The notes beneath the pieces are model-generated. The model worked only from the letters and a program-made list of their open reading frames with translations, did no database searches and was not told the DNA's origin. Positions 1 to 8,270 of a stretch of DNA of 64,000 nt are shown one piece after another. Source of the DNA: DATAOG01 sp963798075 (GTDB lineage Bacteria > Pseudomonadota > Alphaproteobacteria > Geminicoccales > Geminicoccaceae); contig CAWCRU010000032.1 of the NCBI GenBank assembly GCA_963798075.1, positions 173,485 to 237,484 on the forward strand, in the 5' to 3' direction. Position numbers and translations under genes: made by a program. How positions within the stretch are numbered: the stretch's first letter is position 1; each line of letters starts with the position of its first letter.

Positions 1-601
1 GCTCGATCACCGTCGCCTCGCCGGTCTTGGTATCGACGTGGCCGAGGTAGCTGCCGGCGAGCGAGGCGAAATAGATGTCGCCCGCGGGCGTCGCGGTGAT
101 GCCGTAGGGACCGCGCCCCTTCGGGGCATCGAACACCTGCATCTCGCCGCTCGCGGGATCCAGCCGGCCATAGATGCCGCTCTGGCCGGTGAACCAGAGG
201 ATGCCGCGGCCGTCGAAGGCGGCGGTGTTGAGATTGGCGTAGCCGCTGTCTTCGGGCAGCGGAAAGACAGCGACCTTGCGCGAGCCGGGGTCGTAGCTCA
301 CGATCGCGTTCTGGCCGCCGTCGGTGATCCAGGCTTTGCCGTCGGGCCCCGCGATCACGCCGTGCGGTGCCGAACCGTCGCCGAGCGGTACCTGCTCGAG
401 GTCGCCGGTCGCCGGATCGAGGATACCGAGCGCGCCCTGGGCCTGCGCCGTGTACCAGACCCTGCCGTCGGGCGCCGGGGCGACATCGTGCGGGTGGGCG
501 CCAGCCGGCAGATCGAAGACTTGCACCTGGTCCTCGGCGAGCGCCGGCGCGGCGGCGAGCATCGCCACGGCGATCAAGCGGGCCGCGGTCCGGCTGCGCA
601 T
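1..601 (-). CDS. Virginiamycin B lyase-like beta-propeller protein, 3' end outside window
   Basis: The reading frame is open from an ATG at 601 to the window edge, so the C-terminus is missing. The first ~22 residues form a signal peptide ending in an Ala-rich cleavage site (about residues 8-22). The rest shows repeated blades of the type 'G-x-x-W-x-T' and 'G-x-I-x-x-x-D', typical of Vgb/SMP-30 propellers: HPHDVAPAPDG, then PHGVIAGPDGKAWITDGG. Known relatives are periplasmic or secreted streptogramin lyase-like proteins, most of unknown substrate. It is followed 20 bp upstream by a co-directional dienelactone hydrolase, so the two are probably co-transcribed. Confidence 0.75.
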   Translation of the reverse strand, partial: MRSRTAARLIAVAMLAAAPALAEDQVQVFDLPAGAHPHDVAPAPDGRVWYTAQAQGALGILDPATGDLEQVPLGDGSAPHGVIAGPDGKAWITDGGQNAIVSYDPGSRKVAVFPLPEDSGYANLNTAAFDGRGILWFTGQSGIYGRLDPASGEMQVFDAPKGRGPYGITATPAGDIYFASLAGSYLGHVDTKTGEATVIE

Positions 602-621
602 CTCGTTGCCCTCCGTCGGGC

Positions 622-1485
622 TCAACCGGCGAGATGCCGCTTCAGGAAGTCGATCGTGCGCGACCAGGCGAGGTGGGCCGCGGCCTTGTCGTAGCGGGCT
701 GCGTTGGTGTCGTTGTGGAAGGCGTGGTTGGCGCCTTTGTACACGTAGATGGTGTAGTCGACCTGGTTGGCCTTGAGCGCCGCCTCGTAGTCCGGAATGC
801 CGGCGTTGGTCGCCTTGTCCAGCCCCGCATAGTGCAGGAGCAGCGGCGCCTTGATCTTGGCGGCCTCCTCGGGCTTCGGCTGGCGGCCGTAGAACGAGAC
901 CACGGCGCCGGCCTCGGGCGAGTTGACCGCGACCTGGTTGGCGAGCCCGCCGCCCCAGCAGAAGCCGATCACGCCGACCTTGCCGGTGGTGCGGTCGTCG
1001 GCCTCGAGGAACGCGACCGCGGCGACCGCATTGGCGACGTTGTCCTCGGGATCGACCCGGGTGATGATCGCCCGCGCCTCGTCCTCGTCCGCGGGCGTGC
1101 CGCCGATCGGCGAGAGGAAATCCGGGGCAAGCGCGATGAAGCCCTCGAGCGCGGTGCGCCGCGCCACGTCCTCGATGTAGGGATTGAGGCCGCGGTTCTC
1201 GTGGATCACCACGACGCCCGGCAGCTTGCCGCCGGCATCCGCCGGGCGCGCGAGATAGGCCTTCACCTCGCCGCTCGCGCCGGGATAGGTGATCTGCTCG
1301 GTCTTGAGGCGGGCGTCCTCGGGAGCGACGATCGCGGCCTTGGCGTAGTTGCAGCGCAGCAGCGGCAGCAGCGCCAGCGCCGCGGCGCTACCGCCGGCCA
1401 GCGCTGCCAGCCGGTCCATGAAGAGCCGCCGGTCGAGGCGCGCGTGCGTGTAGTCGTCATAGAGATCGATGATGTCCTGCCGCAT
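622..1485 (-). CDS. Dienelactone hydrolase family protein
   Basis: 287 aa alpha/beta hydrolase of the carboxymethylenebutenolidase (DLH) family. The catalytic triad is visible: nucleophile Cys176 in GFCWGG, Asp223 in YAGLDK, and His254 in GANHAF. The DLH-specific Glu96 lies in the IHENRGL loop. The N-terminus carries a twin-arginine-like stretch (DRRLFMDRLAALAGG) followed by a hydrophobic segment (about residues 26-44), so export by Tat is likely. Family members hydrolyse dienelactones or related cyclic esters. The true substrate cannot be read from sequence. It is the first gene of a short operon with the downstream propeller protein. Confidence 0.88.
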   Translation of the reverse strand: MRQDIIDLYDDYTHARLDRRLFMDRLAALAGGSAAALALLPLLRCNYAKAAIVAPEDARLKTEQITYPGASGEVKAYLARPADAGGKLPGVVVIHENRGLNPYIEDVARRTALEGFIALAPDFLSPIGGTPADEDEARAIITRVDPEDNVANAVAAVAFLEADDRTTGKVGVIGFCWGGGLANQVAVNSPEAGAVVSFYGRQPKPEEAAKIKAPLLLHYAGLDKATNAGIPDYEAALKANQVDYTIYVYKGANHAFHNDTNAARYDKAAAHLAWSRTIDFLKRHLAG

Positions 1486-1611
1486 GCTCTGCCTCCTGAT
1501 GCCTGGTGATGGCCGTGGCCGGCGTCATCCGACGATTGCGGCTGGCGGCCCGCCGCCGGGTGGCGCCCGGCGACGGTTGCCGCACGTGAGAGACGCAGGT
1601 GGCGGCGTCGC

Positions 1612-2109
1612 TCAGCCCCGATCGCCGTCGTGGCCGCCGTCCTGCTCGTGCATCCGGCCGTGGCCCCGGTGGCGCAGCTCGCTCTCGGTCACCTGGCCAT
1701 CGCCATCGGTATCGAGCCGCTGGACGGCATGGCTGAAGCGGGCCGTGAACTCCTCCTCGGTCACCACCGCATCGCCGTCCACGTCGAGCGCCTGGAAACC
1801 GCGCACCATATACCGGTGCATGGCGTCGAGCCAGAGCACCTGATACTCCTCGAGCGACAGCTTGCCGTCGCCGTCCTTGTCGAAGGCGGCGAAGCGCTGC
1901 TGGCGCGCCTGGTCGATCTCGGCCTGGGTCAGCTTGCCGTCATGGTTGGTGTCGAAGGCCTCGAACATGCCCTGGCCGAAGCCGCCCTGGTGGCCCCAGC
2001 CGCGCTGGCCGCACTGGCCGCCGGCAGCAGCCAGGCCGGCGCCCGCGAAAGCGCTGGCGCCGAGCGCGAGCACGCCGGTCGTCAGTAGAAGCTTGGTCGT
2101 CCTGGTCAT
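1612..2109 (-). CDS. Exported EF-hand calcium-binding protein
   Basis: 165 aa. A Sec-type signal peptide (about residues 1-28) is followed by four canonical EF-hand loops: DTNHDGKLTQAE, DKDGDGKLSLEE, DVDGDAVVTEEE and DTDGDGQVTESE. The tail is rich in His, Gly and Asp. It is therefore a periplasmic Ca2+-binding protein with no enzymatic domain. Upstream of its start (2193-2247) is an operator-like module that recurs near the two-component system at 3.1 kb. This suggests the neighbouring response regulator controls it. Such small EF-hand proteins are often stress-linked, but their function is not established. Confidence 0.85.
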   Translation of the reverse strand: MTRTTKLLLTTGVLALGASAFAGAGLAAAGGQCGQRGWGHQGGFGQGMFEAFDTNHDGKLTQAEIDQARQQRFAAFDKDGDGKLSLEEYQVLWLDAMHRYMVRGFQALDVDGDAVVTEEEFTARFSHAVQRLDTDGDGQVTESELRHRGHGRMHEQDGGHDGDRG

Positions 2110-2192
2110 CTTTGAACCTCGTGGGTTGCTGGTCGTTCCGGTGACCTGCAGGGAAGCAAATAAACGTCAGGGAAGTTCGTCAGACCCAGCCC

Positions 2193-2247
2193 GAAAGTGT
2201 CGGCAAGTGTCGCAGGCGGCAGCCGCTGACACAGTCTGATACAATTT
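2193..2247. promoter_or_regulatory. Operator-like module A upstream of the EF-hand gene
   Basis: On the plus strand it contains the tandem direct repeat AAAGTGTCGGCAAGTGTC (about 10-bp period, 2194-2211), then GCTGACA and TGATACAA (2226-2244). The same three elements, in the same order and nearly the same spacing, occur at 3127-3182. Tandem 10-11 bp direct repeats are the usual binding-site form for OmpR-family regulators, and one is encoded at 3245. The TGATACAA box read on the minus strand (TTGTATCA) might belong to a core promoter. Confidence 0.6.
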
Positions 2248-2298
2248 CCCGGCCCGGGCGCCCGCGGCGCGCTCCGGCGACGGTGCCGGCGCGACGGC

Positions 2299-2327
2299 AA
2301 AAAGCCCGGACGGGCAGCCGTCCGGGC
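2299..2327 (-). terminator. Rho-independent terminator of the surface-antigen gene
   Basis: A perfect 10-bp stem (GCCCGGACGG at 2304-2313 with its complement at 2318-2327) and a 4-nt loop lie 25 bp past the stop at 2352. On the minus strand the hairpin is followed by a run of five T (complement of 2299-2303). It separates the surface-antigen gene from the EF-hand gene, so each needs its own promoter. Confidence 0.8.
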
Positions 2328-2351
2328 CGGTCGCATGCGGGTCGAAGGGGC

Positions 2352-3023
2352 TCAGTCACCGGTGGCTACCACCTCCCAGGCGCCGTCGGGCTGCTGGCAG
2401 GCGGTGCCGTAGGCCTGCTCGGCCTGGCCGCCGATGGTCACGGTCTGCTGGAACTCGCGGCAGTAGCGGCCGAGCGTGCTGGTGCCCTCGCGGACCGCGG
2501 TGACCGAGCCCGAGGCGCCGCCCTCGCGCCAGGTGATGCCCTCGCCGATCGGGGCGGTGGTCGCCCGGACCTGCGCCGCCTCGAGGGCCCGCTCCTGCGC
2601 CTGATCGAAGCTGTCGAGCGCCTTGAGCGTGATCGCGGTGAAGGCGAGCCACGGATAGGCGTCGTCATCGGTGCGGAAGTGGCCGTAGCCGGGGTAGATG
2701 TGCCCGTGCGGCCTGACCACCACGACGTCGCGATAGTGGCGGATGCGGGGCGCCGGGACGACCACGACCTGGCGGCCCCGCTGGATCGGGGCGCCCCAGC
2801 CGGGCCGGCCATGGTCCGAATGCCCGGGGCCGCCTTGGCCCGACCCCCGGGGCCCATGCCAGGGCGCATCCGCCGGGACCGGGACCACGCCGCGGCCCGG
2901 GATCGCGTATTGGGCATGGCCGGGGCCGCCCTGCCAGGGCGAATCGGCGGCCGCCGGCAGCGCCGCGCCGAGCAGCGGCAGCGCGCTCAGCGCGGCAACG
3001 AGTCTCGAACGATTGATCGTCAT
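2352..3023 (-). CDS. Exported surface-antigen-like protein (RT0821/Lpp0805 type C-terminus)
   Basis: 223 aa. There is a signal peptide (about residues 1-26, ending in AAA). A Gly/Pro/His-rich low-complexity middle follows. The C-terminal ~80 residues contain the CREFQQTVTIGG and AYGTACQQPDG motifs typical of the 17-kDa surface antigen/RT0821-Lpp0805 family. The family is outer-membrane or periplasmic and its role is unclear. The gene is divergent from the response regulator at 3245, and the shared 221-bp gap holds operator-like module B. It ends at a clear intrinsic terminator. Confidence 0.75.
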   Translation of the reverse strand: MTINRSRLVAALSALPLLGAALPAAADSPWQGGPGHAQYAIPGRGVVPVPADAPWHGPRGSGQGGPGHSDHGRPGWGAPIQRGRQVVVVPAPRIRHYRDVVVVRPHGHIYPGYGHFRTDDDAYPWLAFTAITLKALDSFDQAQERALEAAQVRATTAPIGEGITWREGGASGSVTAVREGTSTLGRYCREFQQTVTIGGQAEQAYGTACQQPDGAWEVVATGD

Positions 3024-3126
3024 GCTCGTCTCCTCGATAGCGTCGGCAGGCCATGGGGCATCCCGCGTCCTGCCTGCGCTGCCGATTAGACGCGCCGAAT
3101 GTCCCGGGAGTTGGTCGGCCGGAGGC

Positions 3127-3182
3127 GAAAAGTGTCAGCAAGTGTGACGGTCCGCGGGGCTGACATCGATTGATACAAAATT
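3127..3182. promoter_or_regulatory. Operator-like module B between surface-antigen gene and response regulator
   Basis: Contains AAAGTGTCAGCAAGTGT (3129-3145), then GCTGACAT (3159-3166) and TGATACAAAATT (3171-3182). This matches module A at 2193-2247 element for element. A weaker match extends left to about 3106 (GGGAGTTGGTC here, GGGAAGTTCGTC at 2170). It lies in the divergent gap, so it could serve both the surface-antigen gene and autoregulation of the two-component operon. Confidence 0.6.
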
Positions 3183-3244
3183 GGCCGCCCCCCGCCCGGC
3201 CACGCGCGCCATACTCCGGGCCCGGCAACAGCTTCGAGGTTCGA

Positions 3245-3964
3245 ATGGACTCGTCTGCGCACATCCTGGTGGTCGACGATCACCGCGAGATCCGGGACCT
3301 TTTGGCGAAGTATCTCGCCAAGCACGGCTTTCGCGTCACCGCCGCCGAGAGCGCGGCCAGGGCGCGCAAGCTGCTCGAGGCGAGCGCCGTCGACCTCGTC
3401 GTGCTCGACATCATGATGCCGGGCGAGGACGGCCTCTCGCTCTGCCGGCATCTGCGCGCGACCGGCGAGCGGCCGGTGATCATGCTGACCGCGATGGCCG
3501 AGGACACCGACCGGGTGATCGGGCTCGAGATGGGCGCCGATGACTACCTCGTGAAGCCGTTCAACCCCCGCGAGCTTTTGGCGCGCATCAAGGCCGTGCT
3601 CCGGCGCACCAACAGCCTGCCGCAGCAGCGCCAGCCGGTCGACGCCGAGGCCCTGCGCTTCGATCGCTGGGTGCTGCAGGTCGCAAGGCGCGAGCTGGTC
3701 GGCGAGGACGGCGTCGCGATCCCGCTCAGCACCGCGGAGTTCCTCCTGCTGAGCGCGCTCCTCAACCATCCGCGCATGGTGCTGAGCCGCGATCAGCTGC
3801 TCGATCTGACCCGCGGCCGGGCCGCCAACGTGTTCGACCGCAGCATCGACAACCAGGTCAGCCGGCTGCGCAAGAAGGTCGAAGCCGACCCCAAGGAGCC
3901 CGCGCTGATCAAGACCGTGTGGGGCGGCGGCTACATGCTGACCGCCGCGGTGACCAGGGGATGA
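3245..3964 (+). CDS. OmpR-family response regulator
   Basis: 239 aa. The receiver domain (about residues 6-120) has the acidic pair Asp11-Asp12, phosphoacceptor Asp55 (LDIMMPG), Thr82 and Lys104 (LVKPFNP). A winged-helix DNA-binding domain follows, with the typical end VWGGGYML. The start at 3245 is preferred over an in-frame upstream start at 3170 because homologues begin just before the ILVVDD strand and a GAGG lies 6 bp upstream. Its stop overlaps the kinase start (ATGA), so the two are translationally coupled. Regulated genes probably include the EF-hand and surface-antigen genes that share the operator-like modules. Confidence 0.92.
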   Translation: MDSSAHILVVDDHREIRDLLAKYLAKHGFRVTAAESAARARKLLEASAVDLVVLDIMMPGEDGLSLCRHLRATGERPVIMLTAMAEDTDRVIGLEMGADDYLVKPFNPRELLARIKAVLRRTNSLPQQRQPVDAEALRFDRWVLQVARRELVGEDGVAIPLSTAEFLLLSALLNHPRMVLSRDQLLDLTRGRAANVFDRSIDNQVSRLRKKVEADPKEPALIKTVWGGGYMLTAAVTRG

Positions 3965-5434
3965 GACGGCTGCCCGCCTGGCTGCGGCGCCTCTGGCCAA
4001 GGCGGCTGGCCGGCCAGATGATAGCACTGCTGCTGCTGGCCCTGGTGCTGGCCCAAGGGGCGAGCTATCTGATTTTCGCCGACGAGCGCTGGGCAGCCCT
4101 GCAGACCGCCGAGCGCGGACATATCCTGGCCCGGACCGCCTCGATCGTGCGCCTGATCGAGAATACGCCCGCCTCCCTGCACGACCAGATCCTGCGCACC
4201 GCGAGCAGCCGCCAGCTGCGCTTTTGGCTCAGCGACCAGAGCGCGGTCGCAGCGGCCGATGCCGACGGCGACAGCTGGCTGCGCCAGCGTCTGATCAGCC
4301 TGCTCGACGACGGCCCGACGCGCGAGGTGCTGATCGATCTCGGCAAGGACGACCAGCATTTCTGGTCGCGCGACGACGACGCCCTGCGCGCCGAGCGGAT
4401 CGCGGCGGTCGGCGAGATCGCCCGCGCCGGCGAGGTCGCGCCCGGGGGCGCCGCCCGCTCGCGCCAGCACTGGCATCATCGCCGGCCGCCGGCCGACCTC
4501 ATGATCTCGACCCGCCTCGCCGACGGCCGCTGGCTGAACGCGGGCTTCGCGGTGCCGGACCCGCCGCCGCACTGGACGCCTGCGACGCTCCTCGCCATGG
4601 CGGTCACGGCGGTGGCGGTCTCGCTGATCGTGACCTTCATGGTCCGGCGGATCACCCGGCCGATGGCCGAGCTCGCGGCGGCGGCCGAGCGGCTCGGGCG
4701 CGGCGAGACGGTGCCGGCGATCGCCGAGCACGGGCTCGCTCGACATCCGCCAGACCATGCGCGCCTTCAACCGCATGCGCGGCCGGCTGCAGCGCTTCGT
4801 CCAGGACCGCACGCGCATGCTGGCGGCGATCAGCCACGACCTGCGCACGCCGATCACGACCTTGCGCCTGCGCGCCGAGTTCGTCGAGGACGAGGAGACC
4901 CGGGCCAGGATCCTCGAGACCCTGGACGAGATGCAGCGCATGACCGAGGCGACCCTTGCCTTCGCCCGCGAGGAGGCGACCGCCGAGGACACCCGCACGG
5001 TCGATCTCGCAGCCCTGGTCGAGAGCGTCGCGGCCGATCTCGCCGACCTCGGCCAGGACGTGACCTTCAGCGGCCCCGAGCGCCTGGCCTATGCCTGCCG
5101 CCCGACCGGTCTCAAGCGGGCGGCGCGCAACCTGATCGAGAATGCGGTCGCCTATGGCCTGCGCGCGCGGGTGACCCTCGAGCCGGGAGCGGCGGCGCTG
5201 CGGATCGTGATCGACGACGACGGCCCGGGCATTCCGGAAGCGGATTTCGAGCGCGTGTTCCAGCCCTTCGTGCGGCTCGAGGAGTCGCGCTCGCGCGAGA
5301 CCGGCGGCATCGGGCTCGGCATGGCGATCGCGCGCTCGATCGTGCGCGGCCACGGCGGCGACATCGAGCTCGCCAACCGGCCGGAAGGCGGCCTGCGCGC
5401 GGTCATCCGCCTGCCGGCCGCGGAGCACGGCTGA
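3961..5434 (+). pseudogene. Sensor histidine kinase (EnvZ/RstB type), interrupted by a frameshift
   Basis: Membrane kinase partner of the regulator at 3245. It has TM1 at about residues 19-40, a ~150-residue periplasmic domain, TM2 near 4590-4640, and a HAMP segment (RRITRPMAELAAAAERL). The HisKA box is AAISHDLRTPITT, and the ATPase boxes are NLIENAVAYG, DDGPGIP and GGIGLGMAIA. The frame changes near 4732 in CACGGGCTCG. Removing one G joins the halves as ...AEHGSLDIRQTMRAFNRM, which is continuous HAMP-linker sequence. Apart from this every motif is intact, so an assembly error is more likely than decay. The corrected length is about 490 aa. Confidence 0.85.
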
Positions 5435-5505
5435 GAGCGGACTTGCGCTGAGCGATCGAGGCGCCAGACTGGAGCCCGATCCGCGCCTGCCGCAAAGAGA
5501 GCGAG

Positions 5506-7100
5506 ATGAGCCAGAACCTCTACGATCTGATCCACGCCAGCGCGCCTGCCGATCCCGCGGCGCCGTTGCTCGAGACGCCGGGTGGCCAGCATTACGCCTG
5601 GGGCGATCTGGAGCGGCTGACGGGCCAGCTCGCGAACGCGCTTGCCGCGCGCGGCGTCGCTCCGGGCGACCGGGTCGCGGTCCAGGTGGAAAAGAGCCCG
5701 GAGGCGGTTTTTCTGTACCTTGCCTGCCTGCGCGCAGGTGCTGTCTATCTGCCGCTCAACACCGGCTACACGCTTGGCCGAGCTCGACTATTTCTTCACC
5801 GATGCCGAGCCGGCGGCGATCGTCTGCGACCCCGCGCAGGCGACCGGGATCGCAGGTCTCGCCGGCGCCGCCGCCGCCCGGGTGCTGACGCTCGATGCCG
5901 GGGGCCGGGGCTCGCTCGAGGGTGCCGCCGAGGCGGCGGGCAGCGACTTCGCGACCGTCGCCCGCAGTGCGGGCGATCTGGCCGCGATCCTCTACACCTC
6001 GGGCACCACGGGCCGTGCCAAGGGCGCCATGCTGAGCCACGGCAACCTCGCGTCGAACGCGCTTTGCCTGCGGGACGCCTGGGGCTTCGGCGCGGCCGAC
6101 GTGCTGCTGCACATGCTGCCGATCTATCACACGCATGGCCTGTTCGTGGCGATCAACACCACGCTGCTCGCCGGCGCCCGCATCATCTTCCTGCCGCGCT
6201 TCGAGCCTGCTGCCGTGCTCGCGGCCCTGCCGCGGGCGACCGTGACGATGGGCGTTCCGACCCATTACGTCCGTCTGCTCGCGCACGCCGGTTTCACGGC
6301 GGCGGCGTCTGCGCACATGCGTCTCTTCACCTCGGGCTCGGCACCGCTGCTCGAAGAGACCTTCCACGCCTTCGAGGCGCGCACCGGCCAGCGCATCCTC
6401 GAGCGCTACGGCATGACCGAGACCGGCATGAACACCTCCAACCCGCTCGCTGGCGAGCGCCGCGCGGGCACGGTCGGGCGGGCGCTGCCGGGCGTCGAGG
6501 TCAGGGTCGCCGACGAGGAGGGCAAGGTCCTTGGCACGGGCGAGACCGGCGTCCTCGAGGTCCGCGGGCCCGAACGTCTTTTCCGGATACTGGCGCCTGC
6601 CCGAGAAGACAAAGGAGGAGTTCCGGGACGATGGCTTCTTCATCACGGGCGATATCGCAAGGATCGATGCCGGGGGCTACGTCACGATCGTCGGGCGGGC
6701 CAAGGATCTGATCATCTCGGGCGGCCTCAACGTCTATCCGAAGGAGATCGAGAGCGTGATCGATGCGCTCGAAGGGGTCGCCGAATCGGCGGTGATCGGC
6801 GTCCCGCACCCGGATTTCGGCGAGGGGGTGCTGGCCGTGGTCAAGCGCCGGAGCGGTGCCGGCGCGCTCGACGCCGAGGCGATCATCGCCGCGACCCGAA
6901 GGGAGCTCGCCGCCTTCAAGACGCCCAAGCACGTGGTCTTCGTCGACGAGCTGCCGCGCAACAGCATGGGCAAGGTCCAAAAGAACCTGCTCCGCGACGC
7001 CTACCGCGACGCCTTTCCGCCGGAGGCGGCTGAGCTTCGCCGGCGCGCTCAGACCGGGTTCTGGCGGAAGAGCTCCGCCACCATCGCGGAATCGAGGTAG
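5506..7100 (+). pseudogene. matB: Malonyl-CoA synthetase-type acyl-CoA ligase (MatB-like), two frameshifts
   Basis: AMP-forming ligase. It has the P-loop YTSGTTGRAKGAML, the A5-type motif ERYGMTETGMNTSNP, the A7/A8 region GDIARIDAGGYVTIVGRAKDLIISGG, and the A10 lysine in LPRNSMGKVQKN. The RYGMTETGMNTSNP block and final GKVQKN are characteristic of malonate-CoA ligases, though methylmalonate or other short diacids are possible. The frame shifts near 5774 (extra T: ...NTGYTL/AELDYF) and near 6570 (extra C: ...EVRGP/NVFSGYW). Repairing both gives about 530 aa with all motifs continuous, so the gene is probably intact in the organism. The corrected frame overlaps the convergent gene end at 7049 by ~50 bp. 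Confidence 0.85.
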
Positions 7101-7383
7101 GCGCGTACCTCGACGATCGTCTTTCGATCGAAGCGGACGACCCAGCAGTAGTGGTTCTCGAAGCGCATGCCGTTCCGGGCCGTGGCGCCCGAGACGAGCT
7201 CGACGACCGCGATCTCGCCCGCGACGACGACGCTGGTGACGCGCAGCCGGTGCCGCGGGCGAGCGGGTGGGTCCCCATGACCGTCCAGTCGACCTCGTCG
7301 GCGACGTGCTCGAAGAAGGCCTCGCCCTGGCCATGCTCGAGGCCGGCGAAGATCGACCGGACCGTCTGCTCGTCGATGCTCAT
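7049..7383 (-). pseudogene. NTF2-like/SnoaL family protein with internal deletion
   Basis: The first 47 residues (MSIDEQTVRSIFAGLEHG..., DWTVMGTHPLARG) are the start of a SnoaL-like fold. The remainder continues in another frame as RVTSVVVAGEIAVVEL, then GMRFENHYCWVVRF, VEVRAYLDS and a TGA at 7049-7051. Compared with the family layout, about 30 residues between 'HPLAG' and 'RVT' are missing as well as the frame being lost near 7255. This is therefore a genuine deletion rather than a single-base error. SnoaL-like proteins are small cone-shaped barrels with very varied roles. Confidence 0.6.
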
Positions 7384-7417
7384 CTCGGTTTCCCCTCGTT
7401 CTCGCTCGTGGCGTCGC

Positions 7418-7891
7418 TCACGGGCGATCCCCCCGCCAGTCGGGATCGGGCTCGGCGGGCTCCGGCGTCAGGCCGGCCGCCCGGATGCCCTCGATCGCGC
7501 AGTATTCGTCCTTCTCGGAGCTGTCGCCGCTGATCCCGACCGCGCCGATCACGAGGCCCGCACCATCCAGGATCAAAACGCCGCCCGGTACCGCGACGAC
7601 GCGCCCGCCGGAAGCCGCCGCGAGTGCGGCCTGGAACGCCACCCGCTCGCGCAGGCGGGCGCCGAGCGCCCGGCTGGATTGGCCCATGCCGAGCGCGCCC
7701 CAGGCCTTGCCGGTCGCGATCTCGGGCCGCAGGATGCCCGAGCCGTCCTCGCGTGCCAGCGCCACCGGATGGCCGCCGGCATCGAGCACCGCGACCGTGA
7801 GCGGCGCCATCTTGGCCGCGCGGCCGGCTTCGAGCGCGCGCTCGATGATCGTCCTGGCGGCCGCGAGCGGCAGATCGGTCTTGAGCTTCAT
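7418..7891 (-). CDS. GlcG/HbpS family heme-degrading-domain protein
   Basis: 157 aa. The whole length matches the GlcG/HbpS fold: an N-terminal helix (LAAARTIIERALEAG), VAVLDAGGHPVALARED, the conserved KAWGALGMGQSSR, and GGVLILDGAGLVIGAVGISGDSSEKDEYCA. The start at 7891 is chosen because a strong AGGAGG sits 8 bp upstream. Longer in-frame starts run into the neighbouring divergent gene. Members bind heme or act as small-molecule sensors, and some accompany glycolate or propanediol genes. No partner of that kind is seen here. Confidence 0.85.
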   Translation of the reverse strand: MKLKTDLPLAAARTIIERALEAGRAAKMAPLTVAVLDAGGHPVALAREDGSGILRPEIATGKAWGALGMGQSSRALGARLRERVAFQAALAAASGGRVVAVPGGVLILDGAGLVIGAVGISGDSSEKDEYCAIEGIRAAGLTPEPAEPDPDWRGDRP

Positions 7892-7964
7892 CGCGCTTCC
7901 TCCTGGCATGGTTGCATCCGGCTTGGCACACTTCTCCCGCTCGAGACCACCCGGGAGAGAAGCC

Positions 7965-8270
7965 ATGCTGCGCCATGTCGTCCTGATCCGTTTCAAGCCG
8001 GAGACGCCGGCTGCGACCATCGCCGAGGTCGAGACCGCCTTTGCCGGGCTCGCCGCCCGGATTCCCGCGATCCAGGCCCTGGAGTGGGGCACCAACTGCA
8101 GCCCGGAGGGCAAGGACCAGGGTTTCTCCCACTGTTTTTTCCTGACCTTCGCGAGCGCGGCCGACCGCGACGCCTATCTGCCCCATCCGGCACACCAGGC
8201 CTTCTCCGATCTGCTGCGCCCGCACCGCGATCAGGTGCTCGTGGTCGACTACGAGCCGGAGCATCCTTAG
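7965..8270 (+). CDS. Dabb (stress-responsive alpha/beta barrel) family protein
   Basis: 101 aa. It begins MLRHVVLIRFKPE and contains the helix TIAEVETAFAGLAARIPAIQ, the strand W-G-T-N, FSHCFFLTFASAADRDAYL and the final VVDYEP. All are hallmarks of the dimeric Dabb ferredoxin-like barrel. The start follows GGGAGAGAAGCC. It is divergent from the GlcG gene and converges with the GMC oxidoreductase, whose stop overlaps by 4 bp. The family's general biochemical role is unknown. Confidence 0.85.
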   Translation: MLRHVVLIRFKPETPAATIAEVETAFAGLAARIPAIQALEWGTNCSPEGKDQGFSHCFFLTFASAADRDAYLPHPAHQAFSDLLRPHRDQVLVVDYEPEHP

